Source of the DNA: JBDIAR01 sp039812545 | GTDB lineage: Bacteria > Actinomycetota > Actinomycetes > Actinomycetales > Dermatophilaceae | Reading direction: 5' to 3' | Assembly (NCBI GenBank): GCA_039812545.1 | Contig: JBDIAR010000104.1 | Coordinates: 1 to 12,684, forward strand | Length of the DNA stretch: 12,684 bases | In this document: one piece after another, positions 6,386-12,543 of the stretch | How the letters are laid out: every line of letters begins with the position of its first letter | Position numbering within the stretch: the stretch's first letter is position 1 | The notes under the pieces: model-generated | What the model saw: only the letters and a program-made list of their open reading frames with translations | Told to the model about the DNA's origin: nothing | Database searches by the model: none | Program-made: the position numbers and the translations under genes

Positions 6386-8425
6386 GTGCCACGTCCGGTC
6401 CAAGGTCGCTATCTCCCCGCCCTCGACGGACTGCGTGCCATCGCCGTGGCCCTCGTCATCGGGTACCACGTCGCAGCACCCGGAATGGGGGGCGGCCTGC
6501 TCGGAGTCGCCGTCTTCTTCACCCTCAGCGGGTACCTGATCACCACGATCTTGCTGCGGTCCTTCCGCCGCACCGGTGGCCTGGAGCTGAAGACCTTCTG
6601 GCTGCGCCGCGCCCGGCGACTGCTACCCGCGGTGCTCGTCGTGCTCGCCGTGGTCCTCGCGCTCACCTTCGTGATGGACCGCGCCGCGATGCCGGCCCGC
6701 GAGATCGAGGCACTCAGCGCGCTGTTCTACGTCGCCAACTGGGCGACGATCGCCCGTGGCGTCTCCTACTTCCAGCGCTTCGACGCCCCATCGCCGCTGT
6801 CCCACCTGTGGTCGCTGGCCGTGGAGGAGCAGTTCTACCTCATCTGGCCGCTGCTGCTGCTCCTGCTCCTTCGGGTATGCCGGGGCCAACTGCGCCGTGT
6901 CGCGGCGGTCACCACCGCGCTGGCAGCCGGATCCTTCCTCCTGCTCTCGATCCTGCATACCCCCGGCCTGGACAACACCAGGGCGTACGAGGGCACCGAC
7001 ACCCGAGCGGGTGGACTGCTGCTCGGCGCGGCGCTGGCGATGCTGTGGCGACCACGAGAGATCCCCGAGGGCCGGTCGGCCCCCCGGGTGTTCGACATCA
7101 TCGGCGTCGCCGGCCTGATCGGCATCGGCTGGCTGGTCATGACCACGGACGAGTACTCCGCCTCGCTCTACCGCGGCGGCCTGCTGCTGCTGACGCTGAG
7201 CACCCTGGCCGCGATCGTCGGGGCGGTCCAGCCCGGCACGCTGTTCGGCAGAGTCCTCGGCACCCGTCCGTTCACCTGGCTCGGCGAACGGTCATACGGG
7301 GTCTATCTGTGGCACCTGCCCGTCATCGCGTTGATGCCGGCGTCGGTCTTCCGGACCGTCCCGTGGGTGCGCTCCGGGCTGGCCATCCTGATCACCTTGG
7401 TGGTCTCGACGCTGTCCTGGCGGATCCTGGAGGATCCGATCCGGCGGCTAGGTTTCAAGGAGGCGTTCCGTCGGATCGGGAGCGTCCCGACCTTCGCGCG
7501 GACGAGTGCGATCGTGATGACCTCGCTGCTCACCTTGGGACTGACGTTCGGTCTGGCGTATGCCGGTACGTGGGTGACCGACCGGGTCCGTCCGGACGGC
7601 GGCAGCCTGGCGGTGTCCGCGCCCACCGGAGTCAACCCCGGTGACGAGAGTGCGCTGGTGCCACCGGACGCGAAGAACCCGACGAACCCGGACAGCCCGC
7701 CGTCCTCGAGCACGGGGTCCTCGGGTCCCACGTCAACCGGCACGCCGAGCGGCTCGGCGACCACCGACATACCGGGGCAGTCCGGGTTGAAGACCTCCTG
7801 TAAGACCGTGGTGCACATCGGCGAGTCGACGTCGTTGGGCTTCATCCGCCCGGACTACGTACCCAACGCGGCCGACCGGATCGAGGCCCAGTACAAGCGG
7901 GTCGGGGTTGACAAGTTCATCTCGGAAATCGCCGGCGCGCGCTCGATCATCGAGGTCGCCCACGGCGCCCCCAACGCCCAGACGGTCGTCGACAAGTACG
8001 TCAACGCCACGTACGACGGCTGCTGGGTGATCGCGATGGGCACCAACGAATCGGCCAATATCAACGCCGGCGGGGTCCTGACCCGCGACGAGCGGATCGA
8101 CCTGCTGATGAAGAAGATCCCGTCAAACCAACCCGTCCTATGGCTCACGGTGAAGACGCTGCTGGACCGCGGCCCATACCGCAACGACGGGATGCAGGAG
8201 ATGGACGCCGCCCTGGTGCGGGCCACCGAGCGCTACCCCAATATGCGGGTCTACGACTGGGCCGCCGAGGTGCAGGACAAGTGGTACATCTTCGACGGGA
8301 TCCACTTCTCGACCTACGGGTACACCCAACGCGCCCGGCGGCTGGCCAATGCATTGGCCATCGCCTTCCCCGCGAGCGGTGACTGGTCGAGCGACAAGGT
8401 CGTCGGCTCCGCCCCCAAGCAATAG
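6386..8425 (+). CDS. OatA-type membrane acyltransferase (acyltransferase-3 plus SGNH domain)
   Basis: A 679-residue two-domain protein likely to transfer acyl groups (often acetyl) across the membrane onto an extracytoplasmic glycan such as peptidoglycan or another cell-wall polymer. Residues 1-395 form the acyltransferase-3 domain with about ten or eleven hydrophobic segments. Visible: LDGLRAIAV, GYHV with the conserved His28, VFFTLSGYLIT, RRARRLLPA, the hallmark LWSLAVEEQFYLIWP, and GERSYGVYLWHLPV. A Ser/Thr/Pro/Gly-rich linker follows (about 405-470). The C-terminal SGNH-hydrolase-like part has IGES (Ser481), GTNES (Asn554) and DGIH (Asp637, His640). The nucleophile block reads GES where the family norm is GDS. 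Cys472 and Cys546 could form an extracellular disulfide. It lies alone between the tkt operon and a convergent operon, where pgl is usual in relatives. Composition matches its neighbours. The acceptor glycan cannot be told from sequence. Confidence 0.9.
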   Translation: MPRPVQGRYLPALDGLRAIAVALVIGYHVAAPGMGGGLLGVAVFFTLSGYLITTILLRSFRRTGGLELKTFWLRRARRLLPAVLVVLAVVLALTFVMDRAAMPAREIEALSALFYVANWATIARGVSYFQRFDAPSPLSHLWSLAVEEQFYLIWPLLLLLLLRVCRGQLRRVAAVTTALAAGSFLLLSILHTPGLDNTRAYEGTDTRAGGLLLGAALAMLWRPREIPEGRSAPRVFDIIGVAGLIGIGWLVMTTDEYSASLYRGGLLLLTLSTLAAIVGAVQPGTLFGRVLGTRPFTWLGERSYGVYLWHLPVIALMPASVFRTVPWVRSGLAILITLVVSTLSWRILEDPIRRLGFKEAFRRIGSVPTFARTSAIVMTSLLTLGLTFGLAYAGTWVTDRVRPDGGSLAVSAPTGVNPGDESALVPPDAKNPTNPDSPPSSSTGSSGPTSTGTPSGSATTDIPGQSGLKTSCKTVVHIGESTSLGFIRPDYVPNAADRIEAQYKRVGVDKFISEIAGARSIIEVAHGAPNAQTVVDKYVNATYDGCWVIAMGTNESANINAGGVLTRDERIDLLMKKIPSNQPVLWLTVKTLLDRGPYRNDGMQEMDAALVRATERYPNMRVYDWAAEVQDKWYIFDGIHFSTYGYTQRARRLANALAIAFPASGDWSSDKVVGSAPKQ

Positions 8426-8446
8426 GCCTGCGGGCGGACCGGGGTC

Positions 8447-8482
8447 CCCGGGCGGGTGGACGCCCGGGCAACCGCCCGGGCG
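8447..8482. terminator. Convergent terminator region with three phased GC-rich palindromes
   Basis: The octamer CCCGGGCG or its complement occurs at 8447-8454, 8461-8468 and 8475-8482, each start 14 bp apart. The first and second can form an 8-bp stem with a 6-nt loop. The second and third can do the same. The first and third can form a 9-bp stem (8447-8455 with 8472-8480). These are mutually exclusive hairpins usable from either strand, between the convergent acyltransferase and rbpA genes. The 62-bp spacer contains nothing else recognised. Confidence 0.6.
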
Positions 8483-8487
8483 GTGGA

Positions 8488-8844
8488 TCAGCGGATCAGA
8501 CCCCGGTCACGCAACGACTCCAGCGCCTCGGTCAGGATCTGCTGACCGTCGGCGTCGCTGCGCCGCTCCTTCACGTATGCCAGGTGTGTCTTGTACGGCT
8601 CGACCTTGGGTGGAGCCGGCGGATTCTCCTGGTCCTGTCCGGCGGGCAGCCCGCACCGCGGGCAGTCCCACAGTTCCGGGACGCTCATCCCCGGTTCCTC
8701 GGCGAACGAGGGTCGGGTCTCGTGGCCGTTGCAGCAGTAGTAGGAGATGAAGACCCGCGGGGCGGACTCGCCGCGCTCGGCCTCCCCCATCGGCCCGGCG
8801 CCGACCCGGCTGCCGCGGATCGCATTGCCGCTCGCCATCGCCAT
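8488..8844 (-). CDS. rbpA: RNA polymerase-binding protein RbpA
   Basis: Actinobacterial transcription factor that binds RNA polymerase and the principal sigma factor and stabilises open promoter complexes. The 118 residues match the family length. Visible: an N-terminal IRGSRVGA element at 9-16, a central core with Cys37, Cys38, His41 and the CPRC pair Cys61/Cys64 that resembles the zinc-ribbon type of RbpA (as in Streptomyces; the mycobacterial protein lacks these cysteines), then a Pro-rich basic linker and the sigma-binding region KVEPYKTHLAYVKERRS at 80-96 with a helical tail. ATG at 8844 follows the secG stop by 4 nt, so it is probably co-transcribed with secG. A second ATG two codons in (8838) is an alternative start. 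One heptamer copy lies in the codons for Ala-Tyr (8575-8581). Confidence 0.93.
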   Translation of the reverse strand: MAMASGNAIRGSRVGAGPMGEAERGESAPRVFISYYCCNGHETRPSFAEEPGMSVPELWDCPRCGLPAGQDQENPPAPPKVEPYKTHLAYVKERRSDADGQQILTEALESLRDRGLIR

Positions 8845-8848
8845 GAGG

Positions 8849-9094
8849 TCAGCCCCCGAACCGGGCGATGAGGCCCAGGCCGAGGATGGCGCCGAACCAG
8901 ACGACTCCGAGCGCGATGGTGTAACGGTCCAGGTTGCGCTCCGCGATGGTCGAACCCCCGAGCGAACTGGTCATCCCGCCGCCGAACATGTCCGATAGGC
9001 CACCGCCCTTGCCCTTGTGAAGAAGCACGAAGACGATCAGCAGCAGGCTCGTCATGACGAGAAAGACCTGGAGCACGATGCGGATGGCATCCAC
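8849..9094 (-). CDS. secG: Preprotein translocase subunit SecG
   Basis: Small non-essential subunit of the SecYEG protein-export channel in the cytoplasmic membrane. From GTG at 9094 it has 81 residues, the normal size. Visible: a first membrane helix IRIVLQVFLVMTSLLLIVFV, the conserved cytoplasmic loop LLHKGKGGGLSDMFGGG, the SLGGSTIAERNLDR block, and a second membrane helix near the C-terminus. The upstream ATG at 9205 would add 37 residues with no family counterpart and is rejected. A GGAG lies 10 nt upstream of the GTG. Order with tpiA upstream and rbpA 4 nt downstream is as in related genomes. The hairpin at 9211-9262 separates it from tpiA, so it may have its own promoter. Confidence 0.94.
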   Translation of the reverse strand: MDAIRIVLQVFLVMTSLLLIVFVLLHKGKGGGLSDMFGGGMTSSLGGSTIAERNLDRYTIALGVVWFGAILGLGLIARFGG

Positions 9095-9153
9095 GGCGGC
9101 GGGACTCCGTTCGAGCGGTTCAGATGCCCGGCGCGGCGGCGGCGAGCGAACAC

Positions 9154-9159
9154 AGGATA
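9154..9159 (-). promoter_or_regulatory. Candidate -10 element for secG-rbpA
   Basis: On the minus strand TATCCT fits the actinobacterial TAnnnT pattern and lies about 60 nt before the secG start, downstream of the tpiA hairpin. No good -35 box is seen at the expected distance, so this is a weak call resting mainly on position. Confidence 0.3.
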
Positions 9160-9210
9160 ACCCGCGCACCCCAGTGACTGCATGATCGGACCGCACCCGG
9201 GACACAGTCG

Positions 9211-9262
9211 GGGTATGCCGAGGGGCCCGGGTCTTGGTGGACCCGGGCCCCTCGGCATACCC
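9211..9262 (-). terminator. Perfect 23-bp hairpin after tpiA
   Basis: Arms 9211-9233 and 9240-9262 are exact reverse complements around a 6-nt loop (TTGGTG). On the minus strand it begins 8 nt after the tpiA stop. There is no T-run after it, so it is either a U-less terminator or a 3'-end stabiliser for the gap-pgk-tpiA message. The outer part of each arm contains GGTATGCC or its complement, so the structure holds an inverted pair of the window-wide heptamer. Confidence 0.85.
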
Positions 9263-9270
9263 GCGGTGGG

Positions 9271-10074
9271 TCAGACGTTCGGCGTCAGGTGCTTCTGGTA
9301 CCGGCAGATCGCCGCGAACTCCTCGGCGTCCAGGGAGGCACCGCCGACGAGCGCGCCGTCGACGTCCTCTTCGGCCATGATCGCCGCGACATTGCTGGAC
9401 TTGACCGAGCCGCCGTACAGGATCCGGACCCCGGCGGCCGTGTCCTTGTCGTAGAGCTTGACGAGCAACTCACGGATCGCCCGGCATACCTCCTGGGCAT
9501 CGGCGGGGGTCGCGACCTCGCCGGTGCCGATCGCCCAGATGGGTTCGTAGGCGATGACGATGCTCTTGGCCTGCTCGACGGGCAGCCCGTCGAGGTCCTT
9601 GGTGAGCTGGTCCACGACGTGCTGGACCTGACCGCCCGCCTTGCGGATGTCCAGGCCCTCGCCGCAGCACAGGATCGGGGTGATCCCGTGCTTGTATGCC
9701 GCCTTCACCTTGGCGTTCAAGAGTTCGTCGCTCTCGTGGTGGTACTCCCGGCGCTCGCTGTGCCCGACCACGACGTAGCTGCAGCCGAGTTTGGCGAGGA
9801 AGGCCCCGGACACCTCACCGGTGTAGGCGCCGCTGTCGTGCACGGAGAGGTCCTGGGCGCCGTAGCCGATCTTGAGCTTGTCGCCCTCGACGAGGGTCTG
9901 CACGGTGCGCAGGTCGGTGAACGGCGGCAGGACGACGACCTCGACCGCGCTGTAGTCGTGGCCCGCGTCGCGCAGCGTCCAGTCCAGCTTCTGCACCAGA
10001 TGGGTGGCCTGCAGGTGGTCCAGGTTCATCTTCCAGTTGCCCGCCATAAGCGGGGTACGGGTCACCTTCGCCAT
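9271..10074 (-). CDS. tpiA: Triose-phosphate isomerase
   Basis: Interconverts dihydroxyacetone phosphate and glyceraldehyde-3-phosphate in glycolysis and gluconeogenesis. The 267 residues form one TIM barrel. Visible: GNWKMN at 12-17 (Asn13, Lys15), VVVGHSERR with the catalytic His105, AYEPIWAIGTG with the catalytic Glu177 and the flexible loop, then YGGSVKSSN and GGASLDAEEF phosphate-binding segments. The ATG at 10074 is 2 nt after the pgk stop, with GAGGAGG 7 nt upstream. A strong hairpin follows the stop. Two heptamer copies lie inside, one in the usual Ala-Tyr frame (9694-9700) and one read as Val-Cys (9483-9489). Confidence 0.97.
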   Translation of the reverse strand: MAKVTRTPLMAGNWKMNLDHLQATHLVQKLDWTLRDAGHDYSAVEVVVLPPFTDLRTVQTLVEGDKLKIGYGAQDLSVHDSGAYTGEVSGAFLAKLGCSYVVVGHSERREYHHESDELLNAKVKAAYKHGITPILCCGEGLDIRKAGGQVQHVVDQLTKDLDGLPVEQAKSIVIAYEPIWAIGTGEVATPADAQEVCRAIRELLVKLYDKDTAAGVRILYGGSVKSSNVAAIMAEEDVDGALVGGASLDAEEFAAICRYQKHLTPNV

Positions 10075-10076
10075 GA

Positions 10077-11279
10077 TCAGGCCTCCTCGAGAACGGTCAG
10101 ACCGGGCAGTTCCTTACCCTCGAGGTATTCGAGGCTGGCGCCGCCGCCGGTGGAGATGTGGCCGAACTGGTCGTCGGCGAAGCCGAGCTGACGCACCGCC
10201 GCGGCCGAGTCGCCGCCGCCGACGACGGTGAGCGCACCGCCCTCGGTAGCCTCGACCAGCGCCTGGGCGACGGCCTTGGTGCCGGCCGCGAACGGAGCCA
10301 TCTCGAAGGCGCCCATCGGACCGTTCCAGAACACCGTCTTGCAGTCGACGATCTTGTCGGCATACAGCTTGGCCGAGGCGGGACCGATGTCCAGACCCAT
10401 CATGTCGGCCGGGATGGCGTCCGCGACCACGACGGCGGTCTTGGCGTCGGCCGAGAAGGCATCCGCGACGACGATGTCGACCGGCAGGACGATCTCCACG
10501 CCGCTGGCCTGCGCGCGCTGGAGGTACTCCGTGCAAATGCCGATCGAGTCCGGGTCCAGCAGGCTCTTGCCCACCTCGTGGCCCTGGGCCGCGAGGAAGG
10601 TGAAGACCATGCCGCCGCCGATGAGCAGCCGATCGGCGGTGTTCATCAGGTTGTCGATGACGGCGAGCTTGTCGGCGACCTTCGCGCCGCCGAGCACGAC
10701 GGCATACGGACGCTCAGGGTCCTTGGTCAACCGCTTGAGGACATTGACCTCGGCCTCGACGAGCCCGCCGACGGCCGACGGCAGGACCTTGGCGACGTCG
10801 TAGACGGAGGCCTGGGCCCGGTGGACCACCCCGAACCCGTCGGAGACGAAGACATCGGCCAACGCGGTCAGGGCCGCGGTGAACTCGGCCCGCCCCTCGT
10901 CGGTCTTGGCGGTCTCACCGGCGTTGAACCGGAGGTTCTCCAGCAGGACGACGTCCCCGTCCCGCATGGCGGCGACGGCGGCCTGAGCCGACGGGCCGAC
11001 GGTGTCCTCGGCGAAGGTGACCGGCTTGTCCAGGAGTTCGCTCAGCCGGCCGACGACTGGACGCAGCGAGTACTTCGCCTCCGGTGCGCCCTTGGGCCGC
11101 CCGAGATGGGCGCAGACGACCACGCGTGCGCCCATCTCGGAGAGCATCTTGATGGTCGGGACCGACGCGCGAATACGGCCGTCGTCGGTGATCGTCTCGC
11201 CGTCCAGCGGAACATTGAGGTCGGATCGGACGAGGACGCGCTTGCCGCGCAGGTCGCCCAGATCGGCAATGGTTTTCAC
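10077..11279 (-). CDS. pgk: Phosphoglycerate kinase
   Basis: Makes ATP and 3-phosphoglycerate from 1,3-bisphosphoglycerate and ADP in the cytoplasm, reversibly. The 400 residues are typical. Visible: VRSDLNVPLD at 17-26, HLGRPKG at 58-64, a central VLGGAKVADKL segment, FWNGPMGAFE near 316 and the nucleotide-binding GGGDSAAAV near 353. The start is GTG at 11279, with AGAAAGGG 7 nt upstream. It lies 34 bp after gap and 2 nt before tpiA, so the three form one transcription unit. Two heptamer copies (10359-10365, 10701-10707) both encode Tyr-Ala. Confidence 0.97.
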   Translation of the reverse strand: MKTIADLGDLRGKRVLVRSDLNVPLDGETITDDGRIRASVPTIKMLSEMGARVVVCAHLGRPKGAPEAKYSLRPVVGRLSELLDKPVTFAEDTVGPSAQAAVAAMRDGDVVLLENLRFNAGETAKTDEGRAEFTAALTALADVFVSDGFGVVHRAQASVYDVAKVLPSAVGGLVEAEVNVLKRLTKDPERPYAVVLGGAKVADKLAVIDNLMNTADRLLIGGGMVFTFLAAQGHEVGKSLLDPDSIGICTEYLQRAQASGVEIVLPVDIVVADAFSADAKTAVVVADAIPADMMGLDIGPASAKLYADKIVDCKTVFWNGPMGAFEMAPFAAGTKAVAQALVEATEGGALTVVGGGDSAAAVRQLGFADDQFGHISTGGGASLEYLEGKELPGLTVLEEA

Positions 11280-11313
11280 GCGATGGCCCTTTCTCGAGGC
11301 GTCGAGGTCGACG

Positions 11314-12318
11314 TCAGAGCTTGGAGCCGACGAGCAGGCAGAGGTCCGCGAGGCGGTTGCTGTAGCCCCACTCGTTGTCGTACCAGCCGACGACCTTGAC
11401 CTGGTTGCCGATGACCTTGGTCAGGCCGGAGTCGAAGATGCAGGAGGCCGGGTCGGTCTCGATGTCCTTGGACACGATCGGGTCCGCGGTGTAGACGAGC
11501 TTGCCCTTCATGGACTCGCTGTCGGCGGCGGCCTTGACGATGGCGTTGACCTCGTCGACGGTGGTCTCACGGGCCGCCTCGAAGGTCAGGTCGGTCGCCG
11601 AGCCCGTGGGCACCGGCACGCGCAGCGCGTAACCGTCGAGCTTGCCCTTGAGTTCGGGCAGGACGAGGGCGACGGCCTTGGCGGCGCCCGTGCTCGTCGG
11701 GACGATGTTGAGGGCGGCGGCGCGGGCCCGGCGCAGGTCCTTGTGCGGCGCGTCCTGCAGGTTCTGGTCCTGGGTGTACGCGTGGATCGTGGTCATCAGG
11801 CCCTTGACGATACCGAGGCCGTCGTTGAGCGCCTTGGCCATCGGGGCCAGGCAGTTCGTCGTGCAGGACGCGTTGGAGATGATGGTCTGCGAGCCGTCGT
11901 ACTTGTCGTCGTTGACGCCCATGACGATGGTGATGTCCTCGTTGGACGCCGGCGCCGAGATGATGACCTTCTTCGCCCCGCCGTCGATGTGGGCGCGCGC
12001 CTTGTTGGCGTCGGTGAAGAAGCCGGTGGACTCCACGACGATGTCCGCTCCGACGCCCTTCCAGTCCAGCTTCGCCGGGTCGCGCTCGGCCCACGCGGCG
12101 AACTTCTTGCCCCCGGCGGTGATCGACTCGTCGTCGTAGGTCACCTCACCCGGGAAGCGGCCGAGGATCGAGTCGTACTTGAGCAGGTGAGCAAGGGTCT
12201 TGTTGTCGGTGAGGTCGTTGACCGCCACGATCTCGATGTCCGCGCCAGAGTCGACCACGGCGCGGAAGAAGTTGCGGCCGATCCGGCCGAATCCGTTGAT
12301 GCCAACCTTTACCGTCAC
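11314..12318 (-). CDS. gap: Glyceraldehyde-3-phosphate dehydrogenase, type I
   Basis: Oxidises and phosphorylates glyceraldehyde-3-phosphate to 1,3-bisphosphoglycerate with NAD+. The 334 residues are standard. Visible: the Rossmann start VKVGINGFGRIGR at 3-15, VAVNDLTD at 31-38 with Asp35 in the position expected for NAD preference, the catalytic SNASCTTN with Cys152, and His179 in TIHAYTQDQ. GTG at 12318 is chosen over the ATG at 12393: GGAAGGA sits 7 nt upstream and the family begins exactly here. It heads the gap-pgk-tpiA run. The 225-bp spacer to whiA holds candidate regulatory sites. It lacks the heptamer entirely. Confidence 0.97.
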   Translation of the reverse strand: MTVKVGINGFGRIGRNFFRAVVDSGADIEIVAVNDLTDNKTLAHLLKYDSILGRFPGEVTYDDESITAGGKKFAAWAERDPAKLDWKGVGADIVVESTGFFTDANKARAHIDGGAKKVIISAPASNEDITIVMGVNDDKYDGSQTIISNASCTTNCLAPMAKALNDGLGIVKGLMTTIHAYTQDQNLQDAPHKDLRRARAAALNIVPTSTGAAKAVALVLPELKGKLDGYALRVPVPTGSATDLTFEAARETTVDEVNAIVKAAADSESMKGKLVYTADPIVSKDIETDPASCIFDSGLTKVIGNQVKVVGWYDNEWGYSNRLADLCLLVGSKL

Positions 12319-12374
12319 TGAGCTGTCCTTCCGGGAGTGGGAGGGGCCGCGAGCGCGGCCGAAGTGCCACCCCA

Positions 12375-12380
12375 ACCCTA
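12375..12380 (-). promoter_or_regulatory. Candidate -10 element of the gap operon
   Basis: On the minus strand TAGGGT fits TAnnnT and lies 56 nt before the gap GTG. A clear -35 box is missing. The expected -35 position falls at the edge of the 14-bp palindrome at 12402-12415, which would suit either repressor binding or activator-dependent initiation. Confidence 0.35.
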
Positions 12381-12401
12381 GTGGTTCAAGCACGACGAGG
12401 G

Positions 12402-12415
12402 CACCTCGCGAGGTG
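12402..12415. promoter_or_regulatory. 14-bp perfect palindrome, possible operator upstream of gap
   Basis: CACCTCGCGAGGTG is identical to its reverse complement over all 14 bases. It lies 84 bp before the gap start, around the -35 region of the candidate promoter. Size and position suit a dimeric regulator. I do not recognise the cognate protein. Confidence 0.45.
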
Positions 12416-12435
12416 GGCGAAGAAACGCACCCGAC

Positions 12436-12512
12436 ACCGGCATACGGTCTTCATCGCGATGCCGCGGCGGTGGGCGTGACATGGGTCACGTCAAGAGTTC
12501 CGGTATGCCGGT
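12436..12512. repeat. Inverted pair of GTATGCC elements between whiA and gap
   Basis: ACCGGCATAC at 12436-12445 and its exact reverse complement GTATGCCGGT at 12503-12512 lie 57 bp apart. The CRP-like site sits between them. With the pair in the tpiA-secG hairpin, they account for every spacer copy of the heptamer in this window. Confidence 0.6.
12475..12490. promoter_or_regulatory. CRP/GlxR-like binding site upstream of gap
   Basis: CGTGACATGGGTCACG has 6-bp inverted arms and fits GTGA-N6-TCAC, the core of the CRP-family consensus TGTGA-N6-TCACA used by actinobacterial regulators such as GlxR and mycobacterial CRP. The outermost bases differ from the consensus. It is about 157 bp from the gap start, far for simple activation from the candidate promoter. 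A TTGACG overlaps its edge on the minus strand (12489-12494), but without a matching -10. Confidence 0.45.
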
Positions 12513-12543
12513 TCGGTGGTGCCGTCGGGTCGTGCGGTCGAGG

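Noticed and set aside
6848..6871. CTG/CTC-rich run resembling a microsatellite
   Set aside because: It encodes the leucines of a membrane helix in the acyltransferase and is explained by codon bias.
6954..6960. TGCATAC and the CTATGCC at 3280-3286 as further heptamer copies
   Set aside because: Each has one mismatch to GTATGCC; they were left out of the count to keep the motif strict.
9095..9205. 37-residue N-terminal extension of SecG
   Set aside because: No SecG begins this way; the family start matches GTG at 9094, and the extension would be polar and Arg/Pro-rich.
10158..12321. Long plus-strand open frames (413 and 439 codons) opposite pgk and gap
   Set aside because: They are antisense to clear glycolytic genes, their translations are low-complexity Val/Gly/Asp/Arg-rich with no family motif, and such frames are expected from strong G+C third-position bias.
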